From Ruminococcus hominis (lineage in GTDB: Bacteria > Bacillota > Clostridia > Lachnospirales > Lachnospiraceae), in the NCBI RefSeq assembly GCF_014287355.1, contig NZ_JACOPE010000001.1, forward strand, positions 2,418,001 to 2,482,000: a stretch of 64,000 nt of DNA, given 5' to 3'. Positions 16,672 through 26,396 of the stretch are shown here, in pieces. Below the pieces are notes generated by a model, which was given only the letters and a program-made list of their open reading frames with translations, searched no databases and had not been told where the DNA came from. The translations under genes and the position numbers were made by a program. How positions within the stretch are numbered: position 1 is the stretch's first letter; every line of letters begins with the position of its first letter.

Positions 16672-17342
16672 GTTCTCACCCCCAACATAACACCAATGCA
16701 ACCTAACACAAATCCCAAAATTGTCAAAATGTCCCTGTAAGTAAAACCAATATTGTATATGCAGGAACGGGGATTAGATGAATCCAATCCCCGCAGCTCC
16801 GCAGATGCCCCAAGTTCAGTAGATAATTTCAAACATCGAACCGTCAAGGGAACGAAAAAACATTCATATGCCATAATAGGATTCTTTAGGATACTCCACC
16901 AAGTAGGGAAAATACCCCTTGCACGTATTCCGTTCCTGATAGATAACATTTCTTTTTCTATAACTGGAAAAAAACGAATCAATATACACAACATTACCAA
17001 TACATTCTTAGGAACATGTATTCGCTGAAAACTATACATCATGCGGCTCGGATTTGCATACAGAATCGGTGCAGCCACCATCGTCAGCGGTATAGCACGT
17101 GCAAATGTGCAAATAACAACATACATAATCCCCATAATAGGAGCCGTCAAATAAGCTAACAACAACATAATAATATATGTCATAATAAAGCCTGGAGCTT
17201 TCTCCCAATATCCTGCTACACACATATACAAGGCGCATAGAACCACTAGACCATGTATTTCCGCGTTGCTTTGAAATACAAACCAAAACAGAGTAGCACT
17301 GATTAAAACAATTAAGTGTGTTCTAATGTCCAGTTTTTCCAT
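16659..17342 (-). CDS. EcfT-like energy-coupling transmembrane protein
   Basis: 227 residues with five to six hydrophobic segments and the EcfT coupling region containing the Ala-Arg-Gly motif in SIRNGIRARGIFP; a second short motif ASAELRGLDSSNPRS follows near the C-terminus. Links the S component to the ATPase. Starts 3 nt after the MptD-like gene stop, clearly one operon. Substrate is set by the S component. Confidence 0.88.
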   Translation of the reverse strand: MEKLDIRTHLIVLISATLFWFVFQSNAEIHGLVVLCALYMCVAGYWEKAPGFIMTYIIMLLLAYLTAPIMGIMYVVICTFARAIPLTMVAAPILYANPSRMMYSFQRIHVPKNVLVMLCILIRFFPVIEKEMLSIRNGIRARGIFPTWWSILKNPIMAYECFFVPLTVRCLKLSTELGASAELRGLDSSNPRSCIYNIGFTYRDILTILGFVLGCIGVMLGVRTWLS

Positions 17343-17345
17343 TGA

Positions 17346-17942
17346 TTACACCAGTTTTGCCTTTTTAATATGCTTTTTCAAGAAATAGCAGCCAATCAAA
17401 TAACCAACAATGGCAAATACTATCGTTATAACACTAATGAGCGCAACCATAGCGGGCGAACCATAATATACAAGCGTTTCAAGTCCTTCTTCCGTATAAG
17501 AATCGGCTAGACTTGCAAGATATTGATCTTTGAACAGATAAAGCGGAATTGCACTACCAACAGCATACAGAACCCAGTACACAATATAACCAATTCCATT
17601 TCTAATCGGATTCTTATATGTATTCTCGCCCAACATAAGCAACTCACAAATCACACCAACAATTAGTTCAACAATCAGAAACCAACCAGAACCAAAAAGC
17701 AACATCATAAGACCAGAAAATAATGCGGTTACAAAGAGAGTTCCTGTTTTTGCTACTTTGTTTGACATAACAACATACAAAGGAGCGCAAAAGAGTGCCA
17801 TGACTCCAACATATGCCAGATAGTTAAATGCCGGTGTCGCAACCATCATAATAACCATCTTAACTACAACCATAACAACAAGGATTGCCACATTAAATAT
17901 GGCCAAAGTAATAATGTCTTTCATTTTTAATTTGTTTCCCAT
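17346..17942 (-). CDS. MptD-family ECF transporter S component
   Basis: 198 residues, almost all hydrophobic, with six predicted membrane segments and polar loops (LGENTYKNPIRNGIGY). It resembles the MptD/Trep_Strep putative S-component family, which in many Clostridia sits with an AraC regulator, EcfT, EcfA and two YbtPQ-like ABC proteins exactly as here. Substrate not known for the family; a metallophore or metal complex is suggested by context. Ribosome site AGGAGG immediately after a terminator-like hairpin. Confidence 0.85.
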   Translation of the reverse strand: MGNKLKMKDIITLAIFNVAILVVMVVVKMVIMMVATPAFNYLAYVGVMALFCAPLYVVMSNKVAKTGTLFVTALFSGLMMLLFGSGWFLIVELIVGVICELLMLGENTYKNPIRNGIGYIVYWVLYAVGSAIPLYLFKDQYLASLADSYTEEGLETLVYYGSPAMVALISVITIVFAIVGYLIGCYFLKKHIKKAKLV

Positions 17943-17956
17943 GACAAATTTCCTCC

Positions 17957-17990
17957 TAAAAAATAGTGCGGTCAGTCCTCACTAACCGCA
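17957..17990 (-). terminator. Terminator/attenuator between AraC and S-component genes
   Basis: On the minus strand TGCGGTTAGT pairs with ACTGACCGCA (one G-T pair) around a 4-nt loop, then six T after three bases, directly before the AGGAGG site of the S-component gene. It may limit read-through from the regulator gene. Confidence 0.65.
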
Positions 17991-18055
17991 ATTAGAATAC
18001 AACATAATCTCGTTTTTTTCCTTCCCAAACAGCCAAATTCTATCCAAAAAGCCAT

Positions 18056-19018
18056 TTATTTGTTTTTTGCCCGATACGCTCTCGGAGAAACACCTATCAC
18101 TTCTTTGAACGCAGTCGAGAATTTGTTTGGATTCTCATAGCCAAATTCCCCAGCAAGCTCTGTAATGGACATATCTGTTGTCGTTAAAAGTTTTGTTGCG
18201 ACCTGCATTTTGTATTCTCGTCTAAAGGCATGCACCGGTTTTCCATAAACAGCCTTAAAACAATCTTTCAACATAGTAAGACTTAATCCGTATTGCTCGG
18301 CAAGTTCTGGCAAAGAAATTTTTCTATCCAACTGTTCCATCAAAGCCGATTTCAACGCCTTTACTTTTGCAATTGTCTCGCCAGAATAGTATGCAGAGGT
18401 TTCAATATTATCCTGCGTTGATAAATTAGACAACAAAAAGAATATCTCCAGTGCTTTCAAACGCAAATAACCAAGATTACCTCTATAGGTACAATCACAA
18501 ATTTCTTCAAATACATGTAATAATTCAGGGGGCGTTTTCATTACTACACAGCATTGTTCGTAACAAAATTTCTGAATAAGTCCAGCGAAATCAATCTCAA
18601 GCCCAATAACCGGAGCATGAAAACAGTCCCCTATGATGTCGGTATTGATAATAAGGGCCACCCCTTCATAAATTCCCGTAGGAAATATAGGCTCATTTCT
18701 TTGTGAGTTTATGATGCTCACAGCAAGGTCATTCTCACCTAAATATGTCATAAATCCTCGCTTATATTCACATTCGTATCGCCCCGATCTACAATATGCA
18801 ATTTCAATTATATGAGGAAGTGAATTTTTTCGTTGAAAGCAGGAATTAGCATAAAAAGTCGTATAAGCCAAATCAATGCCCTGAAAAAGATGGTAACAAT
18901 CCATTGTACCATCCGGTGTATTGCAGTCAATTTGATATTTCGTCACATTTTGAGTCTTTTCAAGAACAACTACACCCGAATCAAAAAGTCCATAATTTTC
19001 TTCGATTTTTTCATACAT
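18056..19018 (-). CDS. AraC-family regulator (PchR/YbtA-like)
   Basis: About 320 residues. The C-terminal 100 carry two helix-turn-helix units: KISLPELAEQYGLSLTMLKD and MSITELAGEFGYENPNKFST, ending FKEVIGVSPRAYR. The N-terminal sensing domain has IEIAYCRSGRYECEYKRG and YLGENDLAVS, the layout of PchR/YbtA-type regulators that sense ferric siderophore. ATG at 19018 is preferred over a GTG four codons earlier. It heads the uptake operon. Ligand is inferred. Confidence 0.88.
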   Translation of the reverse strand: MYEKIEENYGLFDSGVVVLEKTQNVTKYQIDCNTPDGTMDCYHLFQGIDLAYTTFYANSCFQRKNSLPHIIEIAYCRSGRYECEYKRGFMTYLGENDLAVSIINSQRNEPIFPTGIYEGVALIINTDIIGDCFHAPVIGLEIDFAGLIQKFCYEQCCVVMKTPPELLHVFEEICDCTYRGNLGYLRLKALEIFFLLSNLSTQDNIETSAYYSGETIAKVKALKSALMEQLDRKISLPELAEQYGLSLTMLKDCFKAVYGKPVHAFRREYKMQVATKLLTTTDMSITELAGEFGYENPNKFSTAFKEVIGVSPRAYRAKNK

Positions 19019-19053
19019 AATATAAAGCACTCCATCATTTTCACAGTCAAAAG

Positions 19054-19067
19054 TTAGTGGTATCTAA
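19054..19067. promoter_or_regulatory. TTAG-N6-CTAA dyad upstream of AraC gene
   Basis: TTAG TGGTAT CTAA, 35 bp before the AraC start. The same half-site arrangement is found at 36871-36884 and 39768-39781 and is the core of DtxR-type iron boxes. Chance occurrence is possible. Confidence 0.35.
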
Positions 19068-19213
19068 TCGTAAGTATATATTATTTATCTATCGAAGTCA
19101 ATTTATCAACAATGTGAACTTCCGAAAATAAATCCCCTAAATGTAGGATTTCCCCCAAACAACCAGGCTAAATTCACCTGTCGTGCCTATTTATAGACTT
19201 ATTCAGTCCTGTT

Positions 19214-19453
19214 TTACTCATCCTCTGATGTCTCTCCTGAGGTAATAAATGTCAGGATCTCTCCATAAGAACGGCTGCTGTTTTTCATCGCTTTTAACAG
19301 TTCATCTCTCTGATATGCCATTCTTATATCGTACAGTTTTTTTAATTCATCAACCGCTTTTTCATGTGCTTCTTTCGTTTTTGCAACCTTTGCTTCTGCC
19401 TGTTCAATCTTGTATTCCAGGGTCTGTTCGCTGCTTCTTCTCATTCTTGCCAT
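19214..19453 (-). CDS. Small coiled-coil protein, 79 aa
   Basis: Begins MARMRRSSEQTLEYKIEQAE and is one long charged helix (KVAKTKEAHEKAVDELKKLY) followed by SRSYGEILTFITSG. Similar small coiled-coil proteins are common in Clostridia mobile elements near relaxase or transposase genes. It stands between the AraC gene and a dead transposase. No function assigned. Confidence 0.55.
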   Translation of the reverse strand: MARMRRSSEQTLEYKIEQAEAKVAKTKEAHEKAVDELKKLYDIRMAYQRDELLKAMKNSSRSYGEILTFITSGETSEDE

Positions 19454-19511
19454 ATCTTTTTTATCCTATGTTTTTCTTACTTGCTCTGTAGGATTTTTCG
19501 ATTTCTTTCGC

Positions 19512-20222
19512 TTAATGCCGTACATTACCTTCGTTTAAACCAAAGGCATCCAGTATGGTTTTCTGGGTTGCGGTGACAGCATGCTCCAGACGATAAACGC
19601 CGTCAAGCTGACGTATCATTACTATCTTTTCCAGTTCTTTTAATGCTGCTGGAACTGTTAGATAGTTCGGTCTTTTCAACATTTTTTCGCTTTTTTCTTT
19701 TAATGCTAATAGATCCTGCTTCGCAGAATCAGGGCAATAAACTGGATAAATACCTTTAATGACAATGCTTCATCACTATATACTCGCATGCTTTTATTTC
19801 CAAGATAAGATTTGTCACTGCGGAACAGTTTTTCTGATGCATCTCTGCTTTTATATAACGCAATTGCTTCCCGTGCGTCATATTTTCTGATGAAACAATG
19901 GCAAAATATCCTGCCGGAGACAGTTCCTTTTCTACTGCTGAAGCGTTCTCTTCTGCAAGCTTCAGCGTCTTCCTATCCTTTTCAAAATTCAGGTAAAAAT
20001 ACTTCATGATCTCTGGCCCAAATGCTACACATTCTTTCCCAACACATCCGTCTAGATATTTTTTCAGCCGGCGTATCTTCTGCTTGATCTCCTGTTTTTC
20101 ACCATATGCTTTTCCATCACTGTAGTAAATGTGGATATTTCTTTTTTTCGCATCCCCTTCGTATAACAGGTTCCTGACAGTTGTTCCATACAGATCATAA
20201 CGATCAATATTTTTTATTCCTC
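19512..20222 (-). pseudogene. Degraded IS4/IS1634-type transposase, C-terminal part
   Basis: Read through frameshifts, the minus strand gives GIKNIDRYDLYGTTVRNLL, IHIYYSDGKAYGEKQEI, then FAIVSSENMT, then YKSRDASEKLFRSDK. The last fits the IS4 signature Y-x2-R-x3-E-x6-K exactly. After SLKVFIQFIALILRSRIY comes a stop, then LNRPNYLTVP-like tail sequence (LKRPNYLTVPAALKELEK). At least one frameshift and one stop; the N-terminal half is missing. It separates uptake from biosynthesis genes. Confidence 0.75.
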
Positions 20223-20706
20223 ACTAGCCCTAAAATTTGTTTAGGGGAGATTTTTTCGGAAGTTCAGAAACAATATACCGCAGAATCCATTTCACATCAA
20301 AACATCGTAGATACCACTTCAATGCTATTTCAAAAACGAAAGTTGATTGAATATTCTTGCAGCCCAAAATCAGCACCCCAATATAGAAATCGAAGTTTCG
20401 TTACTCGGAAATTGCTTTTTCTATAAGAATATTAATCAAGACCTTGCCGCAACTACGACATATAGCAGTCTTTATCAATATTCTCATAGAAATTATGATT
20501 CAATATGCATAAACGTGAATCTCAAAAGTGATTTCCATATTATCGAACAGATGATGGAAACTTATCCGGAATATACTATTCCCCTATATTATAAGCATAT
20601 TTTCGACTGGCGCAAACGACCATTGTTCACACAAACTATTCAATCATATACATCGCAATTTTTTTTGCATGAATTTGAGTTGTATCAAAAATCGGAACAT
20701 CCATGA
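20223..20706 (+). pseudogene. Unidentified coding remnant
   Basis: Plus-strand sequence with two broken frames: one ending about 20426, the other from about 20347 to a stop at 20706 (LAAQNQHPNIEIEVSLLGNC ... FELYQKSEHP). It overlaps the 3' end of the racemase gene by about 70 nt. Looks like the tail of a lost gene cut by the transposase insertion. I cannot name the family. Confidence 0.35.
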
Positions 20707-21331
20707 AATTTTGTTGAATTAGCAATCCTATTTCTGTACACCCAAGTATTACACCAGTTTCTTTTCCTTTACAGTACTTATATATTATTTTTTTGTATTG
20801 TTCTTTAGAATTATTGGTTATAATACCCCTACATAATTCTGCAAAAATGATATCATGTACCAATTGTCGCTCCTCTAAACTAGGGATAATAATATTTACT
20901 CCATTTTTATAAAATCGCTCCTTATTAAACGATTCTTCCATTGTAAATCTTGTTCCTAACAGCAGCCCTTCAGACATTCCCTCTCTTTTCATCTCCTCCA
21001 CTGTAGCGTCAACAATGTGAACAATAGGTAAGTTTACCTTCTTTTTTATAGCCGGAAGACATTTATGCATCGTATTAGAACATATACCGATAAAATCTGC
21101 ACCTGCATTTTCAAGGCTTTCCGCTGCATTTGCTAATAACTCATTCGATTTGTCCCAATTTCCTTTTGATATTGTTGATTCAATCTCATAGAAATTTATA
21201 CTATGTAAAATGCAATCTGCAGAGTATAATCCGCCTAATTGTTGCCCGATTACCTCATTTATTATTTTATAATACGGCACCGTACTTTCCCAGCTCATGC
21301 CTCCTATTAAACCTGCTTTTTTCATGAGCAT
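20636..21331 (-). CDS. Aspartate/glutamate racemase-family protein
   Basis: About 231 residues of the PLP-independent two-cysteine racemase family. The N-terminal KKAGLIGGMSWESTVPYY, first catalytic-Cys region GICSNTMHK and second LGCTEIGLL are all present, so both Cys are intact. Last gene of the NRPS operon, 35 nt past the cyclase gene. It could set the stereochemistry of a building block or intermediate, or modify an amino acid for the product; neither is shown. AAAGGAAT precedes the start. Confidence 0.85.
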   Translation of the reverse strand: MLMKKAGLIGGMSWESTVPYYKIINEVIGQQLGGLYSADCILHSINFYEIESTISKGNWDKSNELLANAAESLENAGADFIGICSNTMHKCLPAIKKKVNLPIVHIVDATVEEMKREGMSEGLLLGTRFTMEESFNKERFYKNGVNIIIPSLEERQLVHDIIFAELCRGIITNNSKEQYKKIIYKYCKGKETGVILGCTEIGLLIQQNFMDVPIFDTTQIHAKKIAMYMIE

Positions 21332-21366
21332 TCTATTCCTTTCTTTATAATCTCATAAATTATATA

Positions 21367-22110
21367 TTATTTGTTTGGGCAAATTGCAAAACATCTAACA
21401 GGGAACCCCGTTCCATTTGTCTGCTTTACAAAAATACAGAATATAATAGCTCCTCTTTCCGGAATTTTATCCAGATTTGTAAGCATCTCAATTTGATATC
21501 TGTCTTGTTTCAAGACATAACATTCCGCTTGGAAATAACGCTGTTCTTTGCAAAATGGTGGATCTGTATCAAATGTTTCATGTCCAATTGCAGTAACATC
21601 TCTTTTTTCAATTAAATATTTTACAGCCTCTAAACTCCAGCCAGGATAATGCTGTTCTCCGTATTCATCCATATTTTGAAACTTTTCCTGACTAGGCCAC
21701 CTTTTTCCCCAATCGCTCCTCATCGCAACAAAAGCTCCCTTTGGAATTTTTCCATAAATCTTTTCATAATCATGAATATCATCTAGCGATAATGCATAAT
21801 CACTATTCATTTTAACCTTATCACTACAATTAATTACGCATAATGGCAATACACATTCCTTAATATCAATTTTTTCCAAGGTGCGTCCATTTACATCAGC
21901 ATGACCTGGTACATCTACATGTGTTCCATATTGCCCTGGAAACGAATATTGATATGCTCTTACTGGATATTCACCAAATTCCAATTTAATCTCTTTCCTC
22001 AATGACTCAAAACCTGGCCATCTTGGTGTGTTTTCACCAAATTCATGTGACAAATCAATCCATTTCATCTGCTTCAGCTCATTCAATAAACTCAACAACT
22101 CCATTTTCAT
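21367..22110 (-). CDS. Cyclase-family metal-dependent hydrolase (kynurenine formamidase-like)
   Basis: About 247 residues with the family metal motif HVDVPGHAD after GQYGTH, i.e. HxGTHxDxPxH in slightly altered form (QYGTHVDVPGH), IDLSHEFGENTPRWPG at the N-terminus and TAIGHETFDTD later. Members hydrolyse amides or lactones. It lies 12 nt downstream of the PchF-like NRPS in the same operon. Could edit, release or inactivate a pathway intermediate; substrate unknown. Not a usual member of pyochelin clusters. Confidence 0.85.
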   Translation of the reverse strand: MKMELLSLLNELKQMKWIDLSHEFGENTPRWPGFESLRKEIKLEFGEYPVRAYQYSFPGQYGTHVDVPGHADVNGRTLEKIDIKECVLPLCVINCSDKVKMNSDYALSLDDIHDYEKIYGKIPKGAFVAMRSDWGKRWPSQEKFQNMDEYGEQHYPGWSLEAVKYLIEKRDVTAIGHETFDTDPPFCKEQRYFQAECYVLKQDRYQIEMLTNLDKIPERGAIIFCIFVKQTNGTGFPVRCFAICPNK

Positions 22111-22122
22111 CTCCCTTAATTA

Positions 22123-25100
22123 TTAATCTTGAAAACATTTTGTTATCTTCTTACAAAGAGTACATGCGTTTTCCTTATTTTCCGTGCAGGTTATGTGATT
22201 ACCCTTTATCATTTCTACGCTCATATCGTCCAAACAAGTATTTTTCCAAAATGCCAAAGTTTCTTCGTCATTATCTGGAATAAAACTAGTTGATTCCTCT
22301 GCTAATAAAAAACGTATATTTCCTGCATAAACTTCAGGCACAAACTGAGCCGCCTTAAAACTTTGTTTATACGCCGCAAATAAATCAATACACATATCTA
22401 CAGGGAACTGGTTTTCTGCTTTTTCTAAAGCCATTTTCGAATATAATTCAAATCTTTGTCGTTTTTCCATACAATCTAATTTAAGCAGTATTTTTTTCAG
22501 ATTTATATATTCATCAGGTAAGTACTGTATGGATCTCGATGGGATTTCTTTTTTAAATTCATTATATAAATATAGAACTGCTTTATATAATTCCTCATTG
22601 CTTATTTCTCCCAAACCCAGTTGTGATATTTCAATACCCAAACTTGGTAAAAACGTGATTTCCATTAACAATTCATCTTCTAACTGATATTGAATCGGGT
22701 GACTGTCGATTAAAACAAGGTCAAATATTTCTAACCCCCTTTCCATTAATCTTCTAGCTATTTCTACTGCAATAAGTCCACTTATACAATATCCAATAAT
22801 TTGTATTTTTTTCTTGTTTAATCCAATAATTAAATTCACATATTCATCGGCTAGAATTTCAATCAAATTATCTGGATTCATTTCGCAATACCGTTTGCTA
22901 TTCTTTATCGCTATTCCGGCAATCGTTCCTTTATTATCTAGTCTCATATATTCTATCAAGTATCGGAAACAATTCATTGTTCCAAATCCTGCATGCAATA
23001 ATACCTGCAAAGTATCATTTTTATTCTCATGAAAAATATTAATTGTTCCGATTCCATCATTCTTTATATTTTGAACCAATTTTTTATCTGGCATACTATA
23101 ATTTTCAATATACTGATAAAGGGATAGAACATCAGGATGGTTTAATAATTGGCGAAGTAACACATCAAAAGGTATTTCATTTTTCGTATAATTATTTCTT
23201 ATCTTACTTGCCATTTGTGCCATTATCAATGAATCAACTCCATAATCATACAAATTATCTTGTAGTTGAATTTCAGAATTATGCAGTGCTTCCCTCCACA
23301 TCAAAAGTAATTCATTTGCCGAATTATTATCAACACTCATTCCCTCCATGTGCTTTTGCATTTCTTCAATACTATAGTTCTCATCTATTCTTTTTCTATC
23401 TATCTTTCCATTAAACGTCAATGGAAATGAATCCCAAACTACTATTTTTTTTGGTATCATATATTGAGGTAAATGCATTTTTAAATATATCAATATATCC
23501 GCTTCAGAAGCATTACTTCCATTATGAAACACAACCGCTGCAACCAACAGTTTATTCTTGATTACTGACACAACCGCTTGATAAATCGGTTCATAATTGC
23601 ATAATATTGATTCTATTTCACCTAGTTCTATCCTATAGCCATTTATTTTAACCTGCATATCTTCTCGGCCCAAGAATTCAATTTCTCCACCTAATAGATA
23701 TCGCCCCTTATCTCCTGTTCTATAAAATCGTTCTCCTCCTTTAACAATAAATTTTTGAGCAGTTAAATCAGAGCTATTCATATATCCCTTGGCTAATCCT
23801 ATGCCTCCTATAAACAAATCACCTTTGACACCGATAGGACAATCCCTCATATTTTCATCCCAAATATAAAGTGTTTGATTTGATAAAGGTTTTCCATATG
23901 GAATACTCTTCTTATATTGTTCATTTATATTACATTCATGATAGACAGACCAAATGGATGCTTCAGTAGCACCACCTAAACTTATTATTCTTGTATCCGG
24001 TAAAAATTCGTAAATTCGAGCAGGTAAATCAATGGGTATCCAATCACCGGATAGTAAAATATTTCTCAAGGAACTTATTCTTTTACATCCCTTAGCTTCT
24101 TCATTCACAAACAATATTTGCATCAGTGCAGGAACACTATTCCAAATTGTCACCCCATAATGATTTATTAATTCAGCCCACCTTTCAGGATTTACTGTAT
24201 CATCATCAGGAATAACTAATGTTGCACCCGCAATTAAGCAACCAAACATATCATAAATCGATAAATCAAAATTCATTTTTGATATAGCAATAAAAACATC
24301 ATTTTCCGTTATAGATAACCGTTCATTCATATCAAGAATGGTATTCATAACTGATTCATGACTAATTTCTACACCTTTGGGTTCACCTGTAGACCCTGAT
24401 GTATATATTACATAAGCACTTTGTGTGTTTTCTAGCAATTTCGCTGATTCTATTATTTTTTGATCCCTGAATAATTCATCAACATAAACAACATCTTGTA
24501 CTTCTATACTTTCAGTTAAAGGAATATCTAGCACAATTATGTGGATATTTGAATTTTGTATAATTTTCCGTTTTCGCTCACTAGGCAAATCACTTGAAAT
24601 GGGTACAAAAATTGCGCCTGTACAAAGAATTCCTATCGCTGCTATTACTTGGAACGCAGACTTATTTACCATTATTCCTACATAGTCTCCAACCTTACAG
24701 TTCTTTTTTTCTAATTCGCTTTTTATAACCATTGCATATTCAAGGGTCTCTTGATAGGTAAAAGATCGTTCCTTATCTACTAACGCTATTTTATTAGGAT
24801 TGTTTCTACATGAATATATGATACCTTCTTCAATACGATATAGTTCTCTTTTTACCGCGGTATTATTTACACTATTTCGCACTTGCTTTTGCCATTCTGG
24901 TAATTCCACTATATCTTCCTGTGTCCAAAAACACTCCTTCTCCATCTTATCGATCTGTTTTCCAAAAAGGAAAAACATATCTTCTACCAAACCATCCGGA
25001 AAAATCCCTTCTCTTACATCCCAAAATATCCTTAATCCCTCTAAATCATCCATTACTTGACAGTCTATGAATACTTGAGGTGTTTGACTAACTCCAAACT

Positions 25101-26394
25101 CATTCATTCGCCCCACAAAGTTACTTTCCAATGTTTTTCCAACTAATCCTACCGCACTTGTAAATACATATGGCATCAGTGCCTTGTCAATCCCTTTTTC
25201 TTTATTTAGTTCTCTTAATACTTTTATTCCGGAAAATGCTTTATGATCCAAATTATCAAATAATTGTTTTTGTAGTATCCTTGCACTTTCTACAAAAGTA
25301 TCAGTTTCCAAATTGAAGCACTCCAACACACACAGTTCTGTAAAATCCCCCACAATATTCTCTAAGTCAGAATGCAGATTGTTTCTGTTCATCATTGTTA
25401 AGTTCAATGAAAAATCCTTATTACTACTCCACATTCTGATGATCTGTACATAAACTTGTAAAACAGCTACTGTTGGTGTAATTCCATATTTTTTTGAATA
25501 TGCAACAACTTTTTCCCATGAATCCCTATTCAGAGAATGACTAAAATGCTTGAATCTATTGGAGTCATAAGCCTGCTCTACGGTCGGCAAACAGGGGGCT
25601 TCTGGTATCCTTTCAATTTTACTCTTCCAAAACTCTAAATCACGATAAAATGCTACACTTTCCTTTTCAGCCAGCAAGAAATCTACATATCTTCTAAATG
25701 AACTATTTAAAATAGGCAAAGTTTTCTTTCCAAAATAGATATCCTCAAATTCCTTTACCAAAAGCCATATACTTGTCCAGTCTGCTACCATCATCTCTAC
25801 GGATAAAAATAAAATATCATTCTTTTTTTCTCTGCTTATGACGCCGACATCAAATAATGGTGCTTTATAAATATTATATTGCTTATTTCCAAATTTTTCT
25901 CTGACCATGCTCAGAATCTGATCCTCAGTTTCATTTGTTGTATCCCAAAATGTCACAATATTCTTTGGAACTATTTCAGAAATAATCTGCTTTTTATCCG
26001 CAGTTATTTCCATACGCAGCATTTCATGTCTTTCAAGTAATTCATTCCAGACATTCTGAACTTGATTAAAATCTAAACAACTATATTCTATTTCAAAATA
26101 TATATGGCATCCTACGTTGCCATACGAAAAGCACTCTTCTCGTCCCATCAAATATGCAGCTTGAGTATCTGTTAATGGGAAGGATTTACTTTCATAGATA
26201 CCCATAGAATTCCACTTTTCTGTAGTATCATTCAATAAAAGCTTTATAATCTCCGATTTATTTTCCTTCAAAAAATCAAGAATTTCTTTATTTATTTTAT
26301 CCTTTGGAGCTTCATATGATAATTTAAGACCATCTGTTTTTAAGATGATATTTTTCTTCTCTAAATCTACTATCTTTTTTGATATGCTTTCCAT
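22123..26394 (-). CDS. NRPS, PchF-like: docking-Cy-A(Cys)-PCP-TE
   Basis: About 1423 residues from ATG 26394, which nearly abuts the VOC gene stop. Order: TubC-type docking domain (about 1-55), heterocyclization domain with FPLTDTQAAYLMGR (about 65-490), adenylation domain with YTSGSTGEPKG and code residues from FDLSIYD, TIWNS, LLSGDW and ASIWS that match the Cys code DLYNxSLIWK, carrier protein (YGVDSLIM), and a thioesterase with GYCISG, a Cys in place of Ser, and GNHIT for the His. Unlike PchF, no methyltransferase is embedded between A8 (INGYRIELGEIE) and A10 (NGKIDRK). Predicted to add and cyclise the second Cys and release the product. Confidence 0.92.
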   Translation of the reverse strand: MESISKKIVDLEKKNIILKTDGLKLSYEAPKDKINKEILDFLKENKSEIIKLLLNDTTEKWNSMGIYESKSFPLTDTQAAYLMGREECFSYGNVGCHIYFEIEYSCLDFNQVQNVWNELLERHEMLRMEITADKKQIISEIVPKNIVTFWDTTNETEDQILSMVREKFGNKQYNIYKAPLFDVGVISREKKNDILFLSVEMMVADWTSIWLLVKEFEDIYFGKKTLPILNSSFRRYVDFLLAEKESVAFYRDLEFWKSKIERIPEAPCLPTVEQAYDSNRFKHFSHSLNRDSWEKVVAYSKKYGITPTVAVLQVYVQIIRMWSSNKDFSLNLTMMNRNNLHSDLENIVGDFTELCVLECFNLETDTFVESARILQKQLFDNLDHKAFSGIKVLRELNKEKGIDKALMPYVFTSAVGLVGKTLESNFVGRMNEFGVSQTPQVFIDCQVMDDLEGLRIFWDVREGIFPDGLVEDMFFLFGKQIDKMEKECFWTQEDIVELPEWQKQVRNSVNNTAVKRELYRIEEGIIYSCRNNPNKIALVDKERSFTYQETLEYAMVIKSELEKKNCKVGDYVGIMVNKSAFQVIAAIGILCTGAIFVPISSDLPSERKRKIIQNSNIHIIVLDIPLTESIEVQDVVYVDELFRDQKIIESAKLLENTQSAYVIYTSGSTGEPKGVEISHESVMNTILDMNERLSITENDVFIAISKMNFDLSIYDMFGCLIAGATLVIPDDDTVNPERWAELINHYGVTIWNSVPALMQILFVNEEAKGCKRISSLRNILLSGDWIPIDLPARIYEFLPDTRIISLGGATEASIWSVYHECNINEQYKKSIPYGKPLSNQTLYIWDENMRDCPIGVKGDLFIGGIGLAKGYMNSSDLTAQKFIVKGGERFYRTGDKGRYLLGGEIEFLGREDMQVKINGYRIELGEIESILCNYEPIYQAVVSVIKNKLLVAAVVFHNGSNASEADILIYLKMHLPQYMIPKKIVVWDSFPLTFNGKIDRKRIDENYSIEEMQKHMEGMSVDNNSANELLLMWREALHNSEIQLQDNLYDYGVDSLIMAQMASKIRNNYTKNEIPFDVLLRQLLNHPDVLSLYQYIENYSMPDKKLVQNIKNDGIGTINIFHENKNDTLQVLLHAGFGTMNCFRYLIEYMRLDNKGTIAGIAIKNSKRYCEMNPDNLIEILADEYVNLIIGLNKKKIQIIGYCISGLIAVEIARRLMERGLEIFDLVLIDSHPIQYQLEDELLMEITFLPSLGIEISQLGLGEISNEELYKAVLYLYNEFKKEIPSRSIQYLPDEYINLKKILLKLDCMEKRQRFELYSKMALEKAENQFPVDMCIDLFAAYKQSFKAAQFVPEVYAGNIRFLLAEESTSFIPDNDEETLAFWKNTCLDDMSVEMIKGNHITCTENKENACTLCKKITKCFQD

Positions 26395-26396
26395 TC

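Noticed and set aside
19054..19067. AAAGTTAGT at this site (and AAGTTAGT at agrA) as LytTR boxes
   Set aside because: Each matches a loose LytTR consensus once, but the usual second direct repeat at 12-13 bp spacing is missing; the dyad reading is at least as good and is reported with low confidence.
20347..20706. Plus-strand remnant as the C-terminus of a LysR-type regulator
   Set aside because: The length would fit, but no conserved LysR effector-domain motif can be pointed to and no N-terminal helix-turn-helix is present.
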